Positions 9,809-17,175 of a stretch of 64,000 nt of DNA are shown here, in pieces. The number at the start of each line of letters is the position of its first letter. The first letter of the stretch is position 1. The translations under genes were made by a program, and so were the position numbers. The stretch is taken from positions 3,782,001-3,846,000 of the forward strand of contig NC_017964.1 in NCBI RefSeq assembly GCF_000219915.2, given 5' to 3'. The DNA comes from Advenella kashmirensis WT001. GTDB lineage: Bacteria > Pseudomonadota > Gammaproteobacteria > Burkholderiales > Burkholderiaceae_B. The notes below the pieces were generated by a model. It did no database searches and had not been told where the DNA came from. It worked only from the letters and a program-made list of their open reading frames with translations.

Positions 9809-10249
9809 TCGCGTACCGACGAGCTGCCATACTTAGCGCAGAACATGACACAGATAATTCCGCATGGTCCATGGCGGTTCTGTCTGCTCAGGCTCAAAAA
9901 CGTTTTATGAAAAAGATTTCTTTTTAGATTGGCACTGTTACGCCGATATGACAACCGTGCACCGCGGCATGCGCTGAGGACAGTGAATACCATCTGACCG
10001 TTATCCTGCCCAGCGCTTCGTAGATTCCGATATTGTGTGCGGTCACACAGTACCAATAAACTCTAGGTGTACAAAATAAACGACCTGCGTGAGTGCACTA
10101 ATCAGCACTAGGTACCGTGGTGATGGCGCAGAATTACACATGCTGATAATTTGCTTGTCGCTAAACAGCCAACGGGTGTGTTGGACTCCGTTTGTTGAAA
10201 TTTGGTATCAATATTGATACCATAACGCTAATTCCGAGGTGGTAACGCT
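9809..10249. other. Intergenic region, no gene recognised
   Basis: About 440 bases between the ClbS-like gene and hicA. Short open frames on both strands show no family pattern. The last 55 bases hold the hicAB promoter and operator; nothing else was recognised. Confidence 0.5.
10195..10223 (+). promoter_or_regulatory. hicAB promoter overlapped by palindromic operator
   Basis: TTGAAA (10195-10200) and TACCAT (10218-10223) are separated by 17 bases, giving a plausible sigma-70 promoter. A perfect 20-bp palindrome of half-site TGGTATCAAT (10203-10222) fills the spacer and most of the -10 box. This is the layout expected for autorepression by the HicB antitoxin or the HicAB complex. Confidence 0.65.
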
Positions 10250-10495
10250 GTGTCTGGAATAGAGAAAATTCTGGCGAAAATGAGAAATCAGCCCGCAAAT
10301 GTTCGCTTTTCCGAATTGGTGAAAATCTGCACGCATTTTTTTGGCGAACCACGTTCAAGCAGCTCCAGTCACATGATTTTTAAGACGCCGTGGCAAGGAG
10401 ACCCTCGGATCAATATTCAAAATAGTAACGGCAAGGCCAAAATCTATCAGGTCAGACAGGTCTTGGCTGCACTCGACAAATCCAAAAACATGTAA
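10250..10495 (+). CDS. hicA: HicA-family toxin (mRNA interferase)
   Basis: 81 residues from a GTG start preceded by GAGGTGG at a spacing of 7 bases. HicA toxins are small dsRBD-like ribonucleases that use a conserved His. Here the motif is SSSSHMIFKTPWQGDPRINIQ, with the C-terminal QVRQVLAAL helix. This is the longer HicA variant with an N-terminal extension (MRNQPANVRFSELVKIC). It is followed 13 bases later by a HicB-type antitoxin. The toxin-first order matches hicAB. Frame and key His are intact, so the module may be functional. Confidence 0.8.
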   Translation: MSGIEKILAKMRNQPANVRFSELVKICTHFFGEPRSSSSSHMIFKTPWQGDPRINIQNSNGKAKIYQVRQVLAALDKSKNM

Positions 10496-10508
10496 TCAAC
10501 TTTGGACG

Positions 10509-10838
10509 ATGACAATGAATGTTAAACACTACACCTACCGGGTAAGCTGGTCTCCCGAAGATCAAGAGCATATCGGCCTGTGCGCCGAACTCCCCTCGTT
10601 GTCATGGCTGGCTAGTGATCCGGCCCAGGCTTTGGCTGGCATTATGCAAGTCGTGGCCGAGGCAGTTCAGGATATGCAACGCAACGGCGAAGTCGTCCCT
10701 TCGCCAATCGCAGATAAACAGTATAGTGGGCAATTTCGGGTACGGGTGCCACCCTTGGTACATCGCAAGCTTGCCATTGCCGCAGCAGAGCAGGGAGTAA
10801 GTATGAATCGATTCGTAAGCGCCAAACTGGCAGGCTAG
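10509..10838 (+). CDS. hicB: HicB-family antitoxin
   Basis: 109 residues. The N-terminal half is the partly degraded RNase-H-like HicB fold (YTYRVSWSPEDQEHIGLCAELPSLSWLASDPAQALAGI), which blocks HicA. The C-terminus GQFRVRVPPLVHRKLAIAAAEQGVSMNRFVSAKLAG is an Arc/MetJ-type ribbon-helix-helix that binds DNA. That fits binding to the palindrome at 10203-10222. Spacing to hicA is 13 bases, indicating co-transcription. Confidence 0.8.
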   Translation: MTMNVKHYTYRVSWSPEDQEHIGLCAELPSLSWLASDPAQALAGIMQVVAEAVQDMQRNGEVVPSPIADKQYSGQFRVRVPPLVHRKLAIAAAEQGVSMNRFVSAKLAG

Positions 10839-11357
10839 CCCAATCCTGGACAATCGCATCAAGCAGCACTAGAAATTATCCATACCGACGGCCTGATTGA
10901 AGCCATTCCAGGCGCTCGTCTCTTCGGTTAACCGCCTTGATTTACCTCAGAAAGGGGCGCATCTTCGCGCAATCGCTAGTGGTGTTTGAGCATCGCTCTG
11001 CTTAAGAAAAATTCGATTCATGCGAGCACTTTTCCCCTGCGGCATCTGCCTGGTCACCTGCAGTCTGCCTCCAAGCCATCCCCTTATCTCTTCAAGCACT
11101 GTGTGGTCATCCTGCCACGCAAAAGAACTCGCCTGCTCGACAGACGCCAGTGACAGCCTATTTGCTGCACTCGAAAAGCACATTCTGCACCACCGTAGGA
11201 TAATTTCGCACTGCCATCTATCATATTGTATTTATTAGATAAATTTTCATTGTTTATTTGTTAACTTTAGTGTTAACACCTATTTCAACAATAAATAACA
11301 AACGCTAAAGTACCTGTCAGAAAGAGGTCCCTATTAGCCCGACTATCGGAGAAACTC
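10839..11357. other. Intergenic region upstream of the MFS gene
   Basis: About 520 bases. The first 380 contain no recognisable gene; a minus-strand frame of 78 codons at 10947-11183 shows no family pattern. The last 140 bases become very AT-rich and contain the inverted repeat at 11259-11278 in front of the MFS gene, so this is the likely promoter of the hydantoinase cluster. Confidence 0.5.
11259..11278. promoter_or_regulatory. Inverted repeat, candidate operator of the hydantoinase cluster
   Basis: TGTTAAC (11259-11265) and GTTAACA (11272-11278) are exact inverted repeats with a 6-base spacer, 80 bases upstream of the MFS start. It lies in an AT-rich promoter-like stretch and may bind the GntR regulator encoded at the end of the cluster (15743). 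Confidence 0.5.
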
Positions 11358-12671
11358 ATGGCAGGCATACCCGCTTCCGCGTTGAACGCGGTCAACAGTG
11401 ATGCGAAACCTACAAAAGTAAGGTGGCGCATATTTTTAATGATGTTGTTCCTTATCTCGATCAACTATATTGATCGCGCCTCGCTTTCCGTAGCTATGCC
11501 GCTGATCTCCAAAGAATTTGAAATCAGTCCCACCGTACAGGGAATTTTGCTCAGCTCGTTTTTCTGGACCTACGCGTTCATGCAAATTCCAGGCGGCATG
11601 CTGGCTGATCGCTTCGGCCCGCGAAAAGTCATTGTTGCCTCAACCATTGGCTGGGGCTTTTTCCAAGGAATTGCCGCACTTTGCACCGGTTGGTTCAGCC
11701 TGCTGCTGACCCGCCTCGGACTGGGAGCCGCAGAAGCGCCCATTTACCCGGCCGGAGGCAAACTCAACAGCATATGGATGACCCAAACAGAACGGGGGCG
11801 TGGAGCAACATTGCTTGACGGCGGCGCGCCGCTAGGCGCGGCACTGGGCGCCATTCTTATTTCCGGCCTGATTGCTGCATTCGATTCATGGCGCCTGGCC
11901 TTTGCCGTCGCAGGTATCGGCACGATGATTTGCGGATGGTTTGCCTGGCGCATCATTCGCGATCACCCACGCGATCATCCCGCCGTCAATAGCGCCGAGG
12001 CCGAATACATTGAAGCGGCGCATGCACAGGATCTGGCCAACGAGCCCGCCACTACCAGCGGGCGTGTCCTGGACTTTCTGCGCTACCGCTCGGTCTGGGG
12101 CATGTTTTTCGGATGGATGTGTTTCAACGCCCTCTTCTACGGCCTGCTGACCTGGATGCCCAACTATCTGGCGGCCGTACACGGCTTTAACATCAAGGAA
12201 ATGGGCGGCGCGGTATTTCTTATGTTTTTCGCCGGTTTCGTAGGCGAGATCGCAGGAGGCTGGATCGCCGATAAATGGATTGCATCCGGCACCGCGCAAG
12301 GCACCGTGCTGCGAATCGTTTTTGCCATTGCCTCGATCATCGCCACGATTGCAATTTATAGCGTGTCGGTCATCAAAGATCCCATCGCCGTCGTTATCCT
12401 GCTTTCTGTAACGCTCTTTTTCCTGCGCTGGTGTGGCTTGTTCTGGTGCATTCCCTCTATCCTTGGCACCCGCAATCGCGTGGGTATTCTGGGCGGCATC
12501 ATGAATCTTGGCGGCAATGTAGCCGGAATTGGCGTGCCCATCTGCGTGGGAATGATTGTACAGGCAACAGGATCCTATTTCTACGCGCTCATGTTGTTCA
12601 CCGCCGCCGGCATTGGCCTGTTCATCTGTTCTACGCTGTTGATCAAATATGAAGAGAAGGTTCCGGTCTAG
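11358..12671 (+). CDS. MFS transporter, anion:cation symporter type
   Basis: 437 residues with about 12 hydrophobic segments. The start has SINYIDRASLSVAMPLISKEF, the typical opening of the ACS subfamily (glucarate, galactonate, phthalate, tartrate carriers). The conserved loop is GMLADRFGPRKVI, and WMTQTERGRGATLLDGGAPLGAALG lies in the fourth-fifth helix region. A CGGAGAAA ribosome-binding site precedes the ATG. It is the first gene of a rightward cluster with two Asp/Glu-racemase-superfamily proteins and a hydantoinase. It most likely imports the cluster's organic-acid or cyclic-amide substrate. Confidence 0.85.
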   Translation: MAGIPASALNAVNSDAKPTKVRWRIFLMMLFLISINYIDRASLSVAMPLISKEFEISPTVQGILLSSFFWTYAFMQIPGGMLADRFGPRKVIVASTIGWGFFQGIAALCTGWFSLLLTRLGLGAAEAPIYPAGGKLNSIWMTQTERGRGATLLDGGAPLGAALGAILISGLIAAFDSWRLAFAVAGIGTMICGWFAWRIIRDHPRDHPAVNSAEAEYIEAAHAQDLANEPATTSGRVLDFLRYRSVWGMFFGWMCFNALFYGLLTWMPNYLAAVHGFNIKEMGGAVFLMFFAGFVGEIAGGWIADKWIASGTAQGTVLRIVFAIASIIATIAIYSVSVIKDPIAVVILLSVTLFFLRWCGLFWCIPSILGTRNRVGILGGIMNLGGNVAGIGVPICVGMIVQATGSYFYALMLFTAAGIGLFICSTLLIKYEEKVPV

Positions 12672-12749
12672 TTCAATCGGCAAGTTCAACACAATCCGGG
12701 TTCTCTGGCTTGACGGCCACGGAACCTGTTTTTGCCACAAGGTAATTCA

Positions 12750-13481
12750 ATGATGGAAAGAAAATTTATAGGTGTGCTCACCCCTTCGTCCAATACAGCA
12801 CTGGAGCCGTTGACCAGTGCCATTGTCGCCGACGTCCCGCACGTTTCAGCACACTTCTCGCGATTTCCGGTTACAGAGATATCCATGCGCGAGCAATCGG
12901 TTAACCAGTTTGATCCAGCCGTCATTCTTGAAGCGGCACAGTTGCTGGCAGACGCTCATGTAGACGTTATTTGTTGGAGTGGCACATCGGCCGGTTGGCT
13001 TGGTATTGAGCGCGATGAGACATTGTGTCGTCAAATTACCGAACGCACCGGCATTCCTGCAACCACAGCAGTACTGGCGCTGCATGAACTGATGCAACGC
13101 AATCAAGTTCGCAATCTCGGTCTGGTCACACCGTACATTGCTGAAGTACAGGATCTGATTATCGATAATTACCGCAAAGCCGGCATCAATTGCATTGCGC
13201 AGGCTCACCTGGGTCTTACCGTGAACCATGAGTTCGGTTGTGTCCAGCCCGAGACACTGGCCACCATGATTCGTCAGGTTGCAGAAAAACAGCCGGATGC
13301 CATTACCGTGTTATGTACCAACCTTAGGGCGGCCCATATCGTCAAGGAACTTGAAGCGGAGCTTGACATTCCGATTTACGACTCGGTCGCTGCCGTGGTC
13401 TGGAAAGCGTTTGAGATGCTCAAGATAAATCCGCATAACCTCAAGGGCTGGGGTCGGATGTTCTGTGAAGCCCAAGTGTAA
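12750..13481 (+). CDS. Asp/Glu racemase superfamily protein, maleate isomerase/arylmalonate decarboxylase-like
   Basis: 243 residues. The opening IGVLTPSSNTALEP resembles maleate cis-trans isomerases, and the two half-domains are visible. The first catalytic site reads CWSGTSAGWLG, with Gly where two-cysteine racemases and maleate isomerases have Cys (Gly-Thr-Ser instead of Cys-Thr-Ser). The second reads VLCTNLRAAHIV and keeps its Cys. A single cysteine at the second site is the arrangement described for arylmalonate decarboxylase, so decarboxylation of a malonate-like acid is an alternative to isomerisation. Located between the MFS gene and the hydantoinase, 11 bases from the latter. Confidence 0.7.
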   Translation: MMERKFIGVLTPSSNTALEPLTSAIVADVPHVSAHFSRFPVTEISMREQSVNQFDPAVILEAAQLLADAHVDVICWSGTSAGWLGIERDETLCRQITERTGIPATTAVLALHELMQRNQVRNLGLVTPYIAEVQDLIIDNYRKAGINCIAQAHLGLTVNHEFGCVQPETLATMIRQVAEKQPDAITVLCTNLRAAHIVKELEAELDIPIYDSVAAVVWKAFEMLKINPHNLKGWGRMFCEAQV

Positions 13482-13492
13482 AAAGGTAAATC

Positions 13493-14929
13493 ATGACGAC
13501 ACATACTTTCGATCTTGTTATACGCAATGCGCATGCAGCGACAGCAAGCGATACTTTCAAATGTGATATTGGAATACAGGATGGAAGGATCGCCCAGCTT
13601 GGATTGGGCATTGCTTCTGGTTCAAAAGAAATAGACGCGCAAGGCGCCTGGGTCACGCCCGGGGGGATTGACGGACATTGCCATTTGGACGAACCCATCC
13701 CGCCCCCGTTACGTATGGCGGACAATTTTGAAACGGGTACCCGCTCTGCTGCTTGCGGCGGAACCACTACGATCATTCCCTTTGCGGTACAGCGCAAGGG
13801 CCAGTCCCTGCGCGAAGCGGTGAGCAACTACCATGACCGCGCTCAGGATCTTGCCTGCATCGACTACGGTTTTCATATGATCATCACCGACCCGTCAGAA
13901 CAGGTGCTGCAAGAGTTGCCCGGTCTGATCGACGAGGGGTATACGTCATTCAAAATGTATATGACATACGAAGATATGAAGTTAAATGATCATCAGATAC
14001 TGGATCTGCTGGACATTGCACGCACGAAAAACGCCATGGCCATGGTCCACGCGGAAAATGCTGACTGTATTGAATGGCTTACCCGGCGCCTGGAGCACCA
14101 GGAGCGCATCAGCCCCCGCTACCACGCTCACTCTCGTCCGATGCTGGTGGAGCGCGAGGCTACGCACAGGGCAATTTCACTTTCCGAGCTTGCCGGCGCA
14201 CCAATCATGATCGTTCACGTTTCGGGCAAAGAAGCCATGGACCAGATCCGTTGGGCTCGCAACCAGGGCATCACCATCTACGCAGAAACCTGCCCGCAGT
14301 ATTTATTTCTCACGGAACAGGACCTGGGATGCGATGACCGTTATGAAGGCGCCCGATGTGTCTGCAGCCCGCCGCCGCGCGACAAAAACAATCAGCAATT
14401 TGTATGGCAAGGATTATCGGACGGACTGTTCACAATATTTTCATCCGATCACGCACCATTCTCATATGATTCGCCGGAAGGTAAAAAACCGGGGGGGAAA
14501 CAGGTACCGTTCCGCCGTATTCCTAATGGCATACCCGGCCTGGAAACGCGGCTTGCACTGCTGTTTTCCTATGGCGTGCTGGATGGCAGACTGTCCATCA
14601 ACCGCTTTGTTGAGCTGACCTCAACTAATCCGGCCAAGGCATACGGACTGCATCCGAGAAAAGGCACGATCGCCATTGGCGCCGACGCGGATCTTGTCAT
14701 CTGGTCCGAAGATCCGCAGACGATCCAGAACATTAACTTGCATCACGCCGTAGACTACACCCCCTATGAGGGCATCGGCTTGCGGGCTGCCCCGGGCCTG
14801 ACGCTGTCCCGTGGACAGATCGTCTATGAGCATGGAACGTTCAAAGGTGCGGTGGGCCAGGGACAGTTCTTGCGAAGAACCGCCCCTACCCTGCAGCCCA
14901 TTCATTCTCCAGGTAGCGAAAATCAATGA
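13493..14929 (+). CDS. Hydantoinase/dihydropyrimidinase family cyclic amidohydrolase
   Basis: 478 residues, normal for D-hydantoinases and dihydropyrimidinases. It hydrolyses the cyclic amide ring of hydantoins or dihydropyrimidines in the cytoplasm. Binuclear metal site features: GIDGHCHLDEP, the carboxylated-Lys segment YTSFKMYMTYEDM, VHAENAD, IVHVSGKEA and SSDHAPF. RBS AAAAGGT lies 6 bases from the ATG. Its stop overlaps the next start (ATGA), so it is coupled to the hydantoin-racemase-like gene. No N-carbamoylase gene is seen in the window, so the downstream fate of the ring-opened product is unclear. Confidence 0.85.
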   Translation: MTTHTFDLVIRNAHAATASDTFKCDIGIQDGRIAQLGLGIASGSKEIDAQGAWVTPGGIDGHCHLDEPIPPPLRMADNFETGTRSAACGGTTTIIPFAVQRKGQSLREAVSNYHDRAQDLACIDYGFHMIITDPSEQVLQELPGLIDEGYTSFKMYMTYEDMKLNDHQILDLLDIARTKNAMAMVHAENADCIEWLTRRLEHQERISPRYHAHSRPMLVEREATHRAISLSELAGAPIMIVHVSGKEAMDQIRWARNQGITIYAETCPQYLFLTEQDLGCDDRYEGARCVCSPPPRDKNNQQFVWQGLSDGLFTIFSSDHAPFSYDSPEGKKPGGKQVPFRRIPNGIPGLETRLALLFSYGVLDGRLSINRFVELTSTNPAKAYGLHPRKGTIAIGADADLVIWSEDPQTIQNINLHHAVDYTPYEGIGLRAAPGLTLSRGQIVYEHGTFKGAVGQGQFLRRTAPTLQPIHSPGSENQ

Positions 14930-15681
14930 AATTACTGATTATCAATCCAAACATATCGACCAGCGTCAGCGACCTGATTGAAGCCGAAGCCCGTCGCGCT
15001 GCCAATGCCGAAACACAAATCACCATGTGCACCGCCGAACTGGGCGTCGCCTATATAGAAACCCGTTTCGAAGCCCTGATAGGCGGCTACGCTGCGGCGA
15101 TACTGGCCGCCGAACAGGCCCACTTGCATGATGCAGTGATCATTGCCGCGTTCGGAGACCCTGGCATTGACGGGTTGCGCGAAGCCATGAACATACCCGT
15201 AGTGGGATTGACCGAAGCCGCGCTGGCAAGCGCCTGCCTGCTGGGTCAGCGTTTTTCCATAATTGCCATTTCGCCGCGTATTACAGCCTGGTACCGTGAA
15301 TGCGTGGAACGCAACGGCCTGATCTCACGCCTGGCAAGCATTCGCAGCCTGGAGGAACCGTTGCGCGATATCGGAACCGTACAGACCGACCATGCCGAGC
15401 GCCTGGTGCAATTGTGCGAAGCGGCCATTGAACACGATCGGGCTGACGTTATCATTCTGGCGGGCGCACCGCTCGCAGGATTGGCCAGGCAGGTCAAAGA
15501 CCGCATTCCTGTACCCGTCGTCGATGGGGTGTCCAGCGCTGTGTGCCACGCACAAAGCCTGGCAATCCTGGCGCCTCACGGCGCTAGCAAGGGCAGCTTT
15601 GCTGCACCACCGATCAAACCGAATAAAGGCTTACCCGATGCACTGTCGCGGTTGCTTGCCAGAGACCGGTGGGAACCATGA
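14926..15681 (+). CDS. Hydantoin-racemase-like Asp/Glu racemase superfamily protein lacking both catalytic Cys
   Basis: 251 residues, start overlapping the hydantoinase stop (ATGA). The fold matches HyuE/allantoin racemase (MKLLIINPNIS, PVVGLTEAALASACLLG, SPRITAWYRE). In canonical hydantoin racemase the two catalytic cysteines sit in a CFDDPG-type and an LGCAGM-type motif. Here they read IIAAFGDPGIDG and IILAGAPLAGLA, so both cysteines are replaced. It therefore belongs to a divergent group and simple two-base racemisation is unlikely. A binding, lyase or different isomerase role is possible. Confidence 0.7.
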   Translation: MKLLIINPNISTSVSDLIEAEARRAANAETQITMCTAELGVAYIETRFEALIGGYAAAILAAEQAHLHDAVIIAAFGDPGIDGLREAMNIPVVGLTEAALASACLLGQRFSIIAISPRITAWYRECVERNGLISRLASIRSLEEPLRDIGTVQTDHAERLVQLCEAAIEHDRADVIILAGAPLAGLARQVKDRIPVPVVDGVSSAVCHAQSLAILAPHGASKGSFAAPPIKPNKGLPDALSRLLARDRWEP

Positions 15682-15742
15682 TTATGTGATCAAAGATCGG
15701 GCGGCGCGCAGCCTGTACGTGGAAATTGCTAGAATAGCGCCT

Positions 15743-16663
15743 ATGCGTACGAAATCTGTAGACAAGAATGTCAGCAACAGTGTGAACACCAAGCGAAAGG
15801 GGCGTGAGCTTAGCGTGGGGGATATCACCAGCAGGCTATACTCGGCCATTCTGGAACACCGAATTCCTCCAGGCACAAAACTGGGGGAAGATCGGCTTGC
15901 GGCCATTTTCTCTGTCAATCGCGCACGTATCCGCGAGGTGTTGACCAAGCTTGCCCATGAGCGCGTGGTAGACCTGATCCCCCAAAAGGGTGCATTTGTC
16001 GCCAAACCAACCGTGGAAGAAGCCAGGGATGTGTTCGAAGCGCGGCAATTGATTGAGCCTTTTGCAGTGCGTAAACTTGTTGCAACACTGGACAAGGCCA
16101 AAATTGCCCAGTTGCGCGAACATCTTGAACTGGAAGACCAGGCCAGACTCCAGCAAGATCAGCCCAGCATCATCAGGCTTTCCGGCGAATTCCATATACT
16201 GCTGGCCGAGCTTGCCGGTAATTCGTCTTTACTGCGCAGCACCCGCGAACTGGCCACGCTCACCTGCCTGATTATTTCCCTTTACGATGCCCCGACCGCC
16301 TTCAGTTGCCGAGCCGACGAGCATTCGGAAATTGTGCAGGCCATCATCAACAAAGATAGCGAAACCGCCGTTCAACTGATGCTGGCACATCTGGATCATA
16401 TATTGAACAGCCTGAAGCTGCGGGAAACATCGGATGATATTGATCTTGAACGCATTTTCGGCGCCCTGACGCCTGATAGCCGGTTCCGGATCAGGCTTCA
16501 GGATATACAGGAAAATGTATGGCCCGATTTGCTGGCTGGGATCCCAACGATGAGCCCAGCCAAACAAACCAATGACACCCGCCCTCGTTACCTGCGCATT
16601 TACTTCTTCAAGCAATCGGCCATGCAACGTTCATTCTTGGTGTCTGGTCGATCATCGACATAA
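15743..16663 (+). CDS. GntR-family regulator, FCD subfamily, probable frameshift near the 3' end
   Basis: The ATG at 15743 opens a typical regulator: winged helix RLYSAILEHRIPPGTKLGEDRLAAIFSVNRARIREVL, then FCD domain EARQLIEPFAVRKL, LSGEFHILLAELAGN, EHSEIVQAI and LMLAHLDHI. As given it runs to 306 residues, longer than usual, with an unrelated tail that overlaps the opposite-strand cytochrome gene by 64 bases. Adding one T to TTTT at 16455-16458 would end the protein at 16476 after DLERIFRRPDA, giving 244 residues, the usual size. The earlier 117 codons open upstream of 15743 are a shadow of the racemase-like gene. It probably controls the MFS-hydantoinase cluster. Confidence 0.75.
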   Translation: MRTKSVDKNVSNSVNTKRKGRELSVGDITSRLYSAILEHRIPPGTKLGEDRLAAIFSVNRARIREVLTKLAHERVVDLIPQKGAFVAKPTVEEARDVFEARQLIEPFAVRKLVATLDKAKIAQLREHLELEDQARLQQDQPSIIRLSGEFHILLAELAGNSSLLRSTRELATLTCLIISLYDAPTAFSCRADEHSEIVQAIINKDSETAVQLMLAHLDHILNSLKLRETSDDIDLERIFGALTPDSRFRIRLQDIQENVWPDLLAGIPTMSPAKQTNDTRPRYLRIYFFKQSAMQRSFLVSGRSST

Positions 16664-17175
16664 AAATTATCACGATTGGGCATCTTGACCGCTGCGAGCG
16701 ACTTGGCATCCAGTGTTGTGTCTGCTGGCACAATGTTATTTTTGCTTAACAAATAGGCCGTCACGCTGTACACGTCTTCATTGCTGAGCGACTGCGGGCT
16801 TTGGAACGGCATGGAGCGCCGCACGTAATCGAAGATCGTCGTGGCATAAGGCCAGTAACTGCCGATGGTCTTGACCGGTTTATCGCTGGCCAGGCTGCCC
16901 TGGCCACCCACCAGTTTTGGCCCCAGGCCGCCTTCCAGATTAACGCCATGGCAGCTCATGCACTGGGTTTTATATACTTTTTCGCCCAGTGCGACCGTTC
17001 CCTGCCCATCAGGCAGTCCGGTTCCATCCGGAAAAACATCGATATTCCAGCCCGCGATCTGTTCATGGCCTGCCGGCGAACCCAATCCCTTGAAATCATG
17101 TGCCTGCTGGGCATGGATCACAGATGACATTGCCATAACACAGGCGCCGAGCATAATTTGTTTAAACCCGTCCAT
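16600..17175 (-). CDS. Cytochrome c subunit of sulfite dehydrogenase (SoxD/SorB-like)
   Basis: 191 residues with a signal peptide (ends VIHAQQA) and one haem c site, CMSCH, in KTQCMSCHGVNLEGGLGPKLVGG. The segments before (AGWNIDVFPDGTGLPDGQGTVALGEKVY) and after (SYWPYATTIFDYVRRSMPFQSPQSLSNEDVYSVTAYLL) resemble the N-terminal domain of SoxD, with a probable Met axial ligand. Classical SoxD is about twice as long with two haems; this is a one-haem form. The C-terminus CMADCLKK has two more cysteines. It starts inside the end of the molybdenum subunit gene (14-base overlap) and should accept its electrons in the periplasm. Confidence 0.8.
   Translation of the reverse strand: MDGFKQIMLGACVMAMSSVIHAQQAHDFKGLGSPAGHEQIAGWNIDVFPDGTGLPDGQGTVALGEKVYKTQCMSCHGVNLEGGLGPKLVGGQGSLASDKPVKTIGSYWPYATTIFDYVRRSMPFQSPQSLSNEDVYSVTAYLLSKNNIVPADTTLDAKSLAAVKMPNRDNFYVDDRPDTKNERCMADCLKK

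Noticed and set aside
9733..10056. 107-codon minus-strand frame beyond the ClbS-like gene
   Set aside because: Partly antisense to an intact gene and rich in Arg/Cys/Ser, as expected of a chance frame.
10947..11183. 78-codon minus-strand frame in the region before the MFS gene
   Set aside because: No recognisable motif and no good ribosome-binding site; could not be supported as a gene.
11886..12740. 284-codon open frame on the minus strand opposite the MFS gene
   Set aside because: No family pattern; its composition mirrors codon bias of the intact MFS gene on the other strand, so it is a shadow.
15392..15742. In-frame extension upstream of the GntR regulator
   Set aside because: It overlaps the intact racemase-like gene in another frame and has no regulator similarity; the family N-terminus begins at 15743.
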